A DNA stretch of 64,000 bases. Origin: Echiichthys vipera (taxonomy: Eukaryota; Chordata; Actinopteri; Perciformes; Trachinidae). The notes beneath the pieces are model-generated. The model did not search any database and was not told the DNA's origin. It worked only from the letters and a program-made list of their open reading frames with translations. A program made the position numbers and the translations under genes. The stretch covers positions 21,340,276-21,404,275 of the forward strand of contig OY829662.1 in NCBI GenBank assembly GCA_963691815.1. The letters are read 5' to 3'. Below, piece by piece: positions 1 to 13,634 of this stretch. Each line of letters begins with the position of its first letter. Position 1 is the stretch's first letter.

Positions 1-184
1 TGTTCACCTTTGGGCTCGTTTGTCTCTGTTTGTGCTTTGTGCACAACGTGAAATCCATGAATGAAGCTGAATCAGCTGAGTTTCTGGGATGAGGTTCAAA
101 TGTACAGCTCTTACACATGATAGAGATGAGCAGAAGTGTATTTTTCATTTAGTATAATCTATTTATGATCATATATTATTCATT

Positions 185-1300
185 TATATTCAGTGAACGT
201 GGGAGAAACCGGAGCGCCCGGAGAAAACCTGTACACTTACCAATGTTGTGTCCCCGAGAGCTCAAGTCTTCACATACAGAGAGCTTCATGCTCCACTAGA
301 GGAGACAGGAACCGCATCAGGAACAACCGGAGCTCAGAGCTGCAGGTGTTTGTGTTTTTTTTTCCATGTAAAGGTTTCAGTCTTTATATTCACTGAATGT
401 GGGAGAAACCGGAGCGCCCAGAGAAAACCCTTAAAGTCATCCACATGTCACTTTAGACTGTGCTGGTGCGAGACTAGTTCATATCACTGAAGATCTTCCA
501 GCCGAAGGTCCTGAAGATGTTAAAGCCAAGGATGGGTGGGTGGTGGCGAGTCACGTGGATTTTACATGGATTCTCTCCCTGTTTACACCGACGGCGTCTT
601 TCTTCAGAGTAAAGTCAGAGAAACGTGGCTGAAACAAATCGTCAGGAGCTCAGAGCTGCATGTGTTTGTGTTTTTTTCCATGTTAAGGTTTCAGTCTTTA
701 TATTCACTGAATGTGGGAGAAACCGGAGCGCCCGGAGAAAACCTGTAAGGATGGGTGGGTGCTGGCGAGTCACATGGATTTTACATGAAGCAGACTTGGA
801 ATGATAGGAAACCGTGGTTGGGAAATATCCCCCTCTCTCCCTGTTTACACCTACAGCGTCTTTCTTCAGGGTAAAGTCAGAGAAACTAACTGAAACAAAT
901 CGTCAGGAGCTCAGAGCTGCATGTGTTTGTGTTTTTTTCTATGTTAAGGTTTCAGTCTTTATATTCAGTGAACGTGGGAGAAACCGGAGCGCCCGGAGAA
1001 AACCTGTACACTTACCAATGTTGTGTCCCCGAGAGCTCAAGTCTTCACATACAGAGAGCTTCATGCTCCACTAGAGGAGACAGGAACCGCATCAGGAACG
1101 ACCGGGGCTCAGAGCTGCATGTGTTTGTGTTTTTTTCCATGTAAAGGTTTCAGTCTTTATATTCACTGAATGTGGGAGAAACCTGAGCGCCCAGAGAAAA
1201 CCCGTACACTTACCAATGTTGTGTCCCCGAGAGCTCAAGTCTTCACATACAGAGAGCTTCATACTCCACTAGAGGGCCCGGAGAAAACCCTTAAAGTCAA
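185..1300. repeat. modular direct-repeat cluster
   Basis: Similar modules recur from about 190, 383, 694, 952 and 1152. Each begins near 'tttatattcactgaa', continues through 'gtgggagaaaccggagcg' and a 'ggagaaaacc' tract, and several carry a further block with 'tgttgtgtccccgagagc' and 'ggagctcagagctgca'. The 'gggagaaaccggagcgcc' core resembles the reverse complement of the L2-like tail seen in the SINE at 10.4-10.76 kb ('ttctccggtttcctccc'). The cluster therefore probably grew from a SINE/LINE tail fragment. Short open frames here are not consistent between modules, so I do not call a gene. Confidence 0.6.
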
Positions 1301-1685
1301 CGACATCGACGTCTTCTTTCAGGGTAAAGTCAGAGAAACGGGGCTGAAACAAATTCTCAGGTATACTGGAGCTGTCTGATCCCGTGCGTAGGAGCATTTT
1401 GCAGAATTCGATGTTGCCAGACCTGGTCTTTATTGCGACGGTACATTGCATACGGAGTAAAGGGTACGGCAGTGGGTCTATTACAGGTCGGGGGATATGG
1501 GAGAAAAATCTCAAGAGCATGCATCGCTACTTGAATTCCGATTTACATGATCTGAACTGCAATGATTTGATTGATTCTGAATTACAACGAGTTCATGGCA
1601 AACAGACCTGGATTTAAAAGAAACATTGAATTAAACTCCTGAGCATTCGATGCCAACATCAATCTTTATTTTTGAAGTTGTTGGT
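1301..1685. other. no gene seen
   Basis: Unique-looking sequence between the modular repeats and the 170-residue ORF. Only the AATAAA signal of that ORF (1665-1670, minus strand) is recognisable. Confidence 0.4.
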
Positions 1686-2198
1686 TCAGTTGTCGCTACA
1701 GTTGCCTGGGTGTTGATTCGCGTTGAGTAATGTTCTTAACATATCTGATGTATGCTCACGCATTTCCTTCACTGCGTCGTAGGGGATGACGTACCGAACC
1801 GGCTCCGCGGTGGTGCTCCCATTGTTGCAGCGGAGCGCGGCGTTGACGCTGTCTGCAACCACTTCACCAAACTTCCAGTTCAAGGGCTTTGAACTGGGAC
1901 ACTCCACTGGACCGTTGATGCCCAGATTCTCCGCAAAACTCTGAGAGAGTATGTCGCCCACACTGGACACAATCAGCTCCACGGGCACCTCTGCACTCCT
2001 TCTGCGCGCAAAGAACCAGGCTTTGGACAGCGACCAGATACAGTCTGTTAGCAGTTTCTGCGTGTGCCCTCTTTCTTGAAGTTGGCCTGATTTCAACAGC
2101 TCTAACTCACTGTTTGGCAAGCTTTTGAAGTATGATTCAAACAGTGGGCGAACAGTACCCACAACATCTGGCATCGATTCTACATTAAATCCTGCCAT
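1686..2198 (-). CDS. hypothetical single-exon protein, 170 aa
   Basis: An uninterrupted 170-residue frame starts at an ATG in good context (A-rich upstream, G at +4) and ends at TGA-side position 1686. An AATAAA signal on the same strand lies at 1670-1665, only 16 bases past the stop. I do not recognise the family. The protein is soluble-looking with no signal peptide or membrane segment. It has a basic patch (residues about 65-70, FARRRS) and several helical, charged stretches. It has no visible introns, and a LINE 3' end lies just upstream. A retrocopy of a spliced gene or a lineage-specific orphan are both possible. Confidence 0.45.
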   Translation of the reverse strand: MAGFNVESMPDVVGTVRPLFESYFKSLPNSELELLKSGQLQERGHTQKLLTDCIWSLSKAWFFARRRSAEVPVELIVSSVGDILSQSFAENLGINGPVECPSSKPLNWKFGEVVADSVNAALRCNNGSTTAEPVRYVIPYDAVKEMREHTSDMLRTLLNANQHPGNCSDN

Positions 2199-2265
2199 TT
2201 TTTTTGTCTTTTGTCCAGCTGATATGCCAAGTGTACTTAATAATTCAAGTATGTTAACAGTGCTG

Positions 2266-2312
2266 AATCACAACAAGAGTTATCTCAGGACGCCTTACGG
2301 AGTAGGTATAGA
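2266..2312 (-). repeat. short fragment of the neighbouring LINE tail
   Basis: The stretch 'gagttatctcaggacg' followed by 'ggagtaggta' matches the 3' tail of the LINE at 2.53-3.43 kb ('aagttatctcaggaca' ... 'agactaggta'). It is a second, very short copy of the same family. Confidence 0.5.
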
Positions 2313-2529
2313 TATATAATTCTGCTTAAAATATCTGCTGCCGTGGAAAAAATGTCTATCTGGTTGTTATTCCCTCAAGATATGTCTTTCTTTTTTCCTG
2401 AAAAAGAATTTGGATATGGAATATGCAAATATACACCGTTGTGACGTCAGATTCTAGAAGGCAGTAACTACCTCAGGTGGAAAGCCACGCCCCCTACATT
2501 TACATATTCATTGATGGAAGCTGAGCAGT

Positions 2530-3425
2530 GTTATTTATTAATTCAATTCAATTCAATTTTATTTATAGTGCCAAATCATAACAAAAGTTATCTCAGGACA
2601 CTTAACAGACTAGGTAAAGACCACACTCTATGACTTATTTATGATTTACATAGACCCAACAATTCCCCCGTAGAGTACGGTGGCAACGAAAACCTTCCCT
2701 ACAACAGACAGGAACGTCAGACAGACCCAGTTCTGTGGAGGACGGACGTCTGTCTGCACCGGTTGGGGAGGAAGAAAAGGAGAGAGAAGGAGAGAAAGAC
2801 AGACACAAACACAGAGACAGAGATGCTTCCAGTACCTATAATAATATCTTTAGTAATGTGAATATGACTTATATGTCATGGCAGTTAATACAGCAGAATA
2901 GTAGAAACAAGCACAGCTAAGGTTATAGATTATAATAGAAGTGTCATGTAGGACCATGGCAGCAGGCACCACCACGATCAACAGAGACCTGCGAGATGAC
3001 AAAGAACAAACAACTCCGCGGAAGAAATTGAATTAGTAACATGCATTGATGAGACATGAATGATACAGACAGAGAAGAGAGAAGCTCAGAGTATCAGGAA
3101 AAGCATAATCCCCCGGCAGACTGGGCCTATAGCAGCATAATTAAGCAGAACAAAATCAGCTTAAAAATAACAACATTGCTAAGGGCTCGTAAGCCCTAGC
3201 TGTAAGCTGTAATCAAAATGGAAAGTTTTAAGTTTACTCTTAAATATGGGGACAGTGCCTGCCTCCCGAATAACACTTGGGAGTTGTTCCACAGGAGAGG
3301 AGCTTGGTAGCTGAAGGCTCTGCCTCCACTACTACTTTTGGAGATTCTAGGAACGACAAGTAGCCCTGCATTCTCAGAGCGCAGTGATTTATTAAGGCAG
3401 GGGCTTTGCAACAAAAGCTGCTAGT
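2530..3425 (-). mobile_element. 5'-truncated LINE, 3' end
   Basis: On the minus strand the frame 3414-3196 reads like the extreme C-terminus of a fish non-LTR retrotransposon reverse-transcriptase protein. It shows LLVVPR, then GGRAFSYQAPLLWN, then a decayed lysine/leucine-rich tail. The sequence down to about 2540 is the 3' UTR of the same element and ends in short (AATTG)n repeats, as L2/CR1-type elements often do. Only the 3' end is present, which is usual for truncated LINE insertions. Family assignment beyond non-LTR LINE is inference. Confidence 0.65.
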
Positions 3426-3429
3426 TAGC

Positions 3430-4135
3430 TCGTAGTTAGCAACATTATCAACATTATCAACATAGCAAAGCTTGCGTTGTTTTTAAACGTCTCCATCATT
3501 TTCCAAACAGTGACAGCGAGTATCCTCAAATTCCCACGTACGTTCTGAGGGGCTTGTGCTCCCAGCTGTAGCTCGATGCTATTCAGTGAGCAGTGAGTGT
3601 GTTTGTGTGAGAGAGAGCTGTAACCTCAGATGGCTGTTTGTTTACTTTCACAGAGCTAAACTACAACAACAGGATATTAACAACAGAGAGAGGGGTCGTT
3701 GTCATAGTTACCTGGTGATACAGGGAGATAGGAACTTAAACGTGGCACCTCCTTTACCCACTTCTAAATAAAGAAATTTCATTCATTGTTCATTGTTATT
3801 ATATCTTTATACCGTATATTCTAATTAAGAAAGGAGCTAATGTAACAAAACAAAATTCCCCCTGTGGATCAATAAAGTATTTATTAATATATATTTTGTA
3901 AATGCAGCACAATATTGGCATATATAAAATATATTGGAAATATTCAAAGACAGGTAGCCATCATCAGAATTGTTGTCCCTAGTAGCATTTCACCTATTCG
4001 TATTTATTTATTCATGCATTTATTTATAAAAAATCATAGAAAGAACATTTAAACAGCCGAGCGATGTGCTATTGTATTTTAAATACATAAAAAAACAAAA
4101 CGGTCAGGACTTGTTACCATAGCTACGAGCAGAAA
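3430..4135. other. intergenic, repeat-tail remnants
   Basis: No gene seen. At 3852-3880 the text 'aaattccccctgtggatc' followed by 'aataaagta' resembles the 3' tail of a common teleost interspersed element. The remainder is AT-rich and featureless apart from the approach to the rpl27 promoter. Confidence 0.4.
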
Positions 4136-4139
4136 ATCC

Positions 4140-4234
4140 CTTCCGGAAGTGACGTACATAGCTCGGTGGCGTCAAAGGTCACAAAAACCTCCTCGACTTC
4201 CTTTCCTGTTCGCGGAGGCAGTAGAACAGCATCA
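4140..4234 (+). promoter_or_regulatory. rpl27: rpl27 promoter, TOP start and noncoding exon 1
   Basis: An ETS-type site (ccggaagt, 4143-4150) runs directly into a CRE-like gtgacgta. A pyrimidine-rich stretch, cttcctttcctgttc from 4197, fits the 5' terminal oligopyrimidine start of ribosomal protein mRNAs, which places their translation under growth control. The noncoding first exon would end at 4234, just before a consensus donor gtgagtg. The second exon probably starts at 4753, two bases before the start codon, after an ag at 4751-4752. Confidence 0.7.
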
Positions 4235-4754
4235 GTGAGTGAAACTTCCCTCCAAACTATCTTCAACCATCGCTCAAAATCTGACCAAACTAACAGCTTT
4301 TATCGTATCAACCTTACGAGAAACACTCACTTAGCCGAGACGAGTCTGTTATTTTCATGTATTTTTACTTTATAAAGGGAGAAAATGAGCGATTAATCCA
4401 GCGCTTCTTCGCCACCGTAGCGCTCATTTTCAACATGGCAGCTTCCTTCATGTTGACGCACTGTTAGCATTTAAACAGCCTGTTAAAGTCGCTAACTGCT
4501 CATGTTTAGACGGTGGATAACGCTGGCTGGCGTTATTTACAACTAAGCCAGCCGAAACTGTGCCCAAGGCTTGTGTAAAGAATACATTAAACATGTTACA
4601 CTCTATGAATTGTCCTTTTCTGGATGCTAATGCTAGTTCAGCCGGCTAACCAGTCAGCAACAACGAGCCGAAATGTCGCGAACTTTGAGTGTTGTGGTAA
4701 TTAAATTTGCTGAGGTGACGCATGAGTTTGATAATGTTTTCTATGTGGACAGAC

Positions 4755-7814
<3,060 letters not shown>

Positions 7815-7831
7815 CTTCACTCGGTTTCACA

Positions 7832-7837
7832 AATAAA
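7832..7837 (+). terminator. rpl27: rpl27 polyadenylation signal
   Basis: AATAAA lies 18 bases past the stop codon. The very short 3' UTR is typical of ribosomal protein genes. Confidence 0.8.
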
Positions 7838-7859
7838 TGTTTAAAAAATGGACTTTCTG

Positions 7860-8419
7860 ACTTTTGACTCTTTTATTGACCTTTTCTGTCTTTGATCTAT
7901 ATATGTTTAACATCTATCTGCTAAAATGGAGGTTGTGATCTTTACATTCAGCTGCTCTGGTTCCTATTGATTTACTTTGAAAGGGTCCTAACCACACAAC
8001 CTTAAAGTCTTGGAAACTCAACACTTTTTATGGAATTTACACTTCTTTTTTTTGTCTTTTTTTTTAAAAAGAATTGACAAATTGATTTGTATTGCAATGC
8101 ATTTTTATAACATCATTTTCTCACTTAGAAAGGTGTAATTTACAAATGATTATGTATTAACATTAAGTGGACTGTCAAAGTTCATGATAAAGGTTTATTT
8201 TAAATCTACAACAAAATTAAGACCCATATAGTTGCAGAATTTGAGACTGAGTAAGTTGTGAAAGCACTATCCACTTATTTAGTTTTTTAGTATTAATAGA
8301 AGAGCACAAGAAACAAAAGCTGTCCCTGCACATCCTTGGGTAACACGCATTTGTTCTCACTTTATTTATGCTTTACATAAAACACTAAAAGCACTGGGGG
8401 GGGGGGAAGATTTAAAATG
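7860..8419. other. intergenic, no gene seen
   Basis: AT-rich sequence with homopolymer runs, including a G10 run near 8397-8406 just before the LINE fragment. Nothing else is recognisable. Confidence 0.4.
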
Positions 8420-8560
8420 TCATGTAAAACAAAAGATGGTTACAGTGCAGTTTACTGAAACCTTTTCAGTCTTGTTTACCACTACCACAGCAGACCTGCA
8501 GTTTTCTGGGAGTTTGCTCCAGATTTGTGAAGCATAAAGACTGAATACTGCCTTTCCCTG
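8420..8560 (-). mobile_element. LINE reverse-transcriptase C-terminal fragment
   Basis: In minus-strand translation this stretch reads KQGKAVFSLYASQIWSKLP then ENCRSA. This is the end of a fish LINE ORF2-type protein (pattern F-S-x-Y-A-x-x-I-W-x-K-L-P). It is continuous and in frame with the 42-bp repeats next to it, whose unit encodes the residues that normally precede this motif (LLCVPRVRTKHG). After CRSA the frame decays to a stop at 8420. Confidence 0.6.
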
Positions 8561-10366
8561 TTTAGTCCTGACTCTGGGGACAAGGAGCAGACCTGTCCCA
8601 TGTTTAGTCCTGACTCTGGGGACACAGAGCAGACCTGTCCCATGTTTAGTCCTGACTCTGGGGACACAGAGCAGACCTGTCCCATGTTTAGTCCTGACTC
8701 TGGGGACACAGAGCAGACCTGTCCCATGTTTAGTCCTGACTCTGGGGACAAGGAGCAGACCTGTCCCATGTTTAGTCCTGACTCTGGGGACACAGAGCAG
8801 ACCTGTCCCATGTTTAGTCCTGACTCTGGGGACACAGAGCAGACCTGTCCCATGTTTAGTCCTGACTCTGGGGACACAGAGCAGACCTGTCCCATGTTTA
8901 GTCCTGACTCTGGGGACACAGAGCAGACCTGTCCCATGTTTAGTCCTGACTCTGAGGACACAGAGCAGACCTGTCCCGTGTTTAGTCCTGACTCTGGGGA
9001 CACGGAGCAGACCTGTCCCATGTTTAGTCCTGACTCTGGGGACACAGAGCAGACCTGTCCCATGTTTAGTCCTGACTCTGGGGACACAGAGCAGACCTGT
9101 CCCATGTTCAGTCCTGACTCTGGGGACACAGAGCAGACCTGTCCCATGTTTAGTCCTGACTCTGGGGACACGGAGCAGACCTGTCCCATGTTTAGTCCTG
9201 ACTCTGGGGACACAGAGCAGACCTGTCCCATGTTTAGTCCTGACTCTGGGGACAAGGAGCAGACCTGTCCCATGTTTAGTCCTGACTCTGGGGACACAGA
9301 GCAGACCTGTACCATGTTTAATCCTGACTCTGGGGACACAGAGCAGACCTGTCCCATGTTTAGTCCTGACTCTGGGGACACAGAGCAGACCCGTCCCATG
9401 TTTAGTCCTGACTCTGGGGACACAGAGCAGACCTGTCCCATGTTTAGTCCTGACTCTGGGGACACAGAGCAGACCTGTCCCATGTTTAGTCCTGACTCTG
9501 GGGACACAGAGCAGACCTGTCCCATGTTTAGTCCTGACTCTGGGGACACAGAGCAGACCTGTCCCATGTTTAGTCCTGACTCTGGGGACAAGGAGCAGAC
9601 CTGTCCCATGTTTAGTCCTGACTCTGGGGACACAGAGCAGACCTGTCCCATGTTTAGTCCTGACTCTGGGGACACAGAGCAGACCTGTCCCATGTTTAGT
9701 CCTGACTCTGAGGACACAGAGCAGACCTGTCCCGTGTTTAGTCCTGACTCTGGGGACACGGAGCAGACCTGTCCCATGTTTAGTCCTGACTCTGGGGACA
9801 CAGAGCAGACCTGTCCCATGTTTAGTCCTGACTCTGGGGACACAGAGCAGACCTGTCCCATGTTCAGTCCTGACTCTGGGGACACAGAGCAGACCTGTCC
9901 CATGTTTAGTCCTGACTCTGGGGACACGGAGCAGACCTGTCCCATGTTTAGTCCTGACTCTGGGGACACAGAGCAGACCTGTCCCATGTTTAGTCCTGAC
10001 TCTGGGGACAAGGAGCAGACCTGTCCCATGTTTAGTCCTGACTCTGGGGACACAGAGCAGACCTGTACCATGTTTAATCCTGACTCTGGGGACACAGAGC
10101 AGACCTGTCCCATGTTTAGTCCTGACTCTGGGGACACAGAGCAGACCCGTCCCATGTTTAGTCCTGACTCTGGGGACACAGAGCAGACCTGTCCCATGTT
10201 TAGTCCTGACTCTGGGGACACAGAGCAGACCTGTCCCATGTTCAGTCCTGACTCTGGGGACACAGAGCAGACCTATCCCATGTTTAGTCCTGACTCTGGG
10301 GACACAGAGCAGACCTGTACCATGTTTAGTCCTGACTCTGGGGACACAGAGCAGACCTGTCCCATG
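8561..10366. repeat. 42-bp minisatellite, 43 units
   Basis: The period is exactly 42 bp and the total is 1,806 bp, i.e. 43.0 units starting with 'tttagtcctgactctgggg'. Variants (gggacaagg, gaggacaca, cccgtg, accatgtttaat, acccgt) recur in the same order 18 units later; for example 'accatgtttaat' is at 9311 and again at 10067. This gives a 756-bp higher-order duplication. The unit is a multiple of three without stops, so long open frames run through on both strands (plus: MFSPDSGDTEQTCP; minus: KHGTGLLCVPRVRT). These frames are by-products. The minus frame joins the LINE C-terminus at 8560, which shows where the repeat came from. Confidence 0.95.
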
Positions 10367-10433
10367 TTTAGTTTGGTGAGGTTGTGGTTTCACAGTGAAA
10401 GAAACATTACTTCATGTGGATATTTTGTGAAAC

Positions 10434-10757
10434 TGTGTGGTGGTCAGCACTGTCGCCTCACAACAAAAGGTTTGCCGGTTCGAATCCCAGCTGGGGCCCT
10501 CCTGTGTGGAGTTTGCATGTTCTGCGTGGGTTTTCTCCGGGTTCTCCGGTTTCCTCCCACAGTCCAAAGACATGCAGGTGTTTGGTTAATTGACGACTCT
10601 AAATTGCCCGTAGGTGTGAATGGTTGTCTGTCTCTGTGCGTCTCTGTGACCTGCGACAGACTGTAGTCCTGTCCAGGGTGGACCCCGCCTCATGCCCGAT
10701 GTCAGCTGGGATCGGCTCAAGCCCCCCACGACCCCGACAATCGGTTGAAGATGAATG
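10434..10757 (+). mobile_element. tRNA-headed SINE with L2-like tail
   Basis: The head 'tggtcagcactgtcgcctca' and the B-box 'ggttcgaatccc' (about 10476) are the tRNA-derived part. The middle and tail have the text shared by many teleost SINE/LINE 3' ends: 'ttctccggtttcctccc', 'agacatgcaggt', 'taaattgcccgtaggtgtg', 'cccgatgtcagctggga'. The end is a short 'gatgaatgaatt' tail. The 5' end is slightly truncated. Confidence 0.8.
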
Positions 10758-11639
10758 AATTAATGTTTAGATGCAGGAATCATCTGTCGGTTTCGTTTGA
10801 AACCGCCTGATGACATCAACTCTTCCTGGCCAAGGCTGGAAGCATCTCTGGACTGTAAAATAATTGTAATCTCACTCAATAATTTTGCCACGATCCAAAT
10901 CAGTGTCGGTTTTCTGAATCCCATCTTTATTTCATCTTTCATTTATTTGAATCAATGTTTAAATATTGTTAATTTAAAGAAAACAATAGAGGTCTCATTG
11001 AGGATGTTTGAATCAAATCTAAATGTTTAATGTGTTTGAGAGAAAATAGACCCGTGAGCAGCAGTGGTCCATTTAATGTTTACAGCTGCAGGTACATTAA
11101 ACATGATTTAAAAAACTAAAACACAGTTCATATGTCCCAATATGTGTGATTAAAGAGATTTAAATAAAAATATCAAACAGCACATTTCAATGACTAAGTG
11201 TGTGTTGTTCTGTATGTTCTAGAGCTGAGCTAAAACACGCTATTAAATAAATACATTCACATTAATCACAACAAAACTGGGGAAGATAAATGTCGCTACA
11301 TTTACTAAACGTAGCTCGAACAGAACACGTTTGCGTTTACACAGTAACATCAAATAAATGCTAAAATGTGTCTCCGATCCAAACGCGGTGGTGTTTTCGC
11401 TCACGTTGGTCCAGAACGCTGACGTTTGAATCCGAGAAACAGCGACACACACAAACTACGCCTCAGTTTAACAGCGTCTGGTTTCTACATTCATTTAAGG
11501 GCCCGTGCTTTAACACAAACTGAACCTTTTATATCCCACTGTCACGGTCCAGACGAGATGAGAGGCATTTGCTGCATTTGACGACGCCGTATCAGAGCCT
11601 TTGTAGGTTAAAAATAAAACTACAGAGCCGGGGAACGGG
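10758..11639. other. intergenic, no gene seen
   Basis: AT-rich, with no consistent coding frame on either strand and no clear repeat family. Confidence 0.4.
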
Positions 11640-12440
11640 TTTTATTCAGAGAAAGAACCTGGATATTCTCTGAGACGATAAAGATACAGACATTTTCTGA
11701 TTTAAAGCAGCAAATTTATGAGGAAACACTGGGAAACTCTGTGTTAAATATCAGTAAACAAAGAAATCAGTTGTTTTCTGATATTAAAGCCACATTAATG
11801 AGAATAAACTGGGATATTCTGTGATAAATATCAGTAAACAAAGAAAGAAATCAGTTGTTTTCTGATATTAAAGCCACATTAATGAGAATAAACTGGGATA
11901 TTCTGTGATAAATATCGGTAAACAATTAAAAACTGATATTTTCTGAGGTTATAAAGTCGTAATTCAGCTTGAAAAATCACAAATTTTTATCATTACATTA
12001 TTTTAAATTAAATTATAAAGTAATATATTTGTGGGAAAGACAAAAGTTTTGATATTAAAGCCACATTAATGAGAAAAAACTGGGATATTCTGTGTTAAAT
12101 ATCAGTAAACAAAGTCTTAATTCAGCTAGAAAAAGACTAATTTTCATCATTACATTATTTTAAATTAAATTATAAAGTAATACTTTTGTGTGAAAGTAAA
12201 AAAGTTTTGATATTAACTGAGATATTAATATTAATGAGAAAAAACGGGTATATTTGTGATAAATATCAGTAAACAATTAAAAACTGAGCTTCTCTGAGAT
12301 TATAAAGGTTATAGGGCTTGGGAAAAAACTATTTTGTATTATTAAATTATTATAAAGTAAAACATTTGTGTGAAAGAAATCAGGAGTTTTCTGATATTAA
12401 AGCCGCGTTAATGAGAAAAAACTGGGATATTCTGTGAGAT
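11640..12440. repeat. degenerate AT-rich tandem repeat, about 80-bp unit
   Basis: The phrase 'aatatcagtaaacaaag' followed by 'ctgatattaaagccacatta' and 'aactgggatattctgtg' recurs around 11740, 11820, 11910, 12050 and 12240, with gaps and decay. The two clearest neighbours (11790-11870 and 11872-11930) are nearly identical. Confidence 0.6.
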
Positions 12441-13634
12441 TGAAGTGGAAAATCTAAAAGAAAAAAGTCACAAATTAACAATGAAATAAATAGGATATTT
12501 TCTGAGATTATAAAGTCAAAAATGTGTTTTAAAAACAAAAAAAAAAACACATTTTCTGATACTAAAGTCACAAATCTAGGACACAAGGACACAATGGGAT
12601 AGGCCGTGAAACTGATGTAATACTTTTGCAAAAACCTTTTTTTTCCCTCGTAATTGTTTTTTTTTTGTGAGTTTTTAGTCTCAGAGAATATATTGAAGTG
12701 TTTTTGTTGTAAATATTTGTAATTTTCTTGTAAATGTCTCACTTTAATCTCAGAGGAAATCTGAGTTTATGCTCTGAATATTACCCGACTCCGTAATTAT
12801 TCAAAACATCCTACACTGGCTAACACTGATGCAAATGCCCCGTCTTATTCGAAACACACAATTTTACCGTCATTTCCTCTATAATGTCACGACACCTGGA
12901 GCAGGAGATCAGCAGCGGTTCATACGGAGTTCAACACAACGTGCGAGAAGCGAATCGGTGTCCGATTTTTAAAAAAAGTGGAGCCGCTAGAGACAACGTT
13001 ACGCGACACGTTAACTCCGGCCCAGTGCGTCACCGTGGAAACACCACACGTTTGATTTCAAAGTTGACCTGAGTGCTTTACGACCGACCCATCTGCTACA
13101 CGCGATCCAGCACCGAAATAATAATAAACGCCGTAACGGAAGTTGCCGAACGTTTCACTGAAAACGTCATGAGCTCTCGTTACTGTGCGGAAGCCACAGT
13201 ATTGAGTCCGGAGCGCGTTACAGTACGGATTACTGTACACTCCCAGCTGCTCTCTGTGCCGCGTAGGTAAGGACACTATCACGCACACGGGGTCGTAATA
13301 CGGTATGATGAGCACAGGTCGCAAAGGTCAGGAAGGCGCCTCTAAACACGAGGTAATCTCCATTCTAAGGCAGGTTTACAGTACGAGTAGCATTTTTGCA
13401 TCTTAAATAGTGGGATACGCAGATTACGGTTGAAGCTCACGCGACTTAATCATCCATGCATGTACTGTAGACGTCACACACTTTACGGAAGATGGGTGGC
13501 TGCTTAAAACACCGTGAAAAGGTTACACACTCGAAGCACGGACCCATGCTTTTGGTCCTGAACGCCAGGTTAGAGCAGCGGAGTTCAGCTGATGAAATAC
13601 TTCTGAGGCTGATGTTTGGTCGGTTGAGGTGCTC
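12441..13634. other. rundc1 3' flank, no second gene seen
   Basis: The rundc1 3' UTR (minus strand) must begin at 13634, but I found no clear AATAAA on that strand close by, so its end is unknown. 12880-13330 is less AT-rich and contains short frames only, none with recognisable content. Confidence 0.35.

Noticed and set aside
8420..10666. Very long open frames on both strands as protein-coding genes
   Set aside because: They follow from a 42-bp repeat unit that is a multiple of three and free of stops. No other gene structure is present, and one frame joins a LINE fragment.
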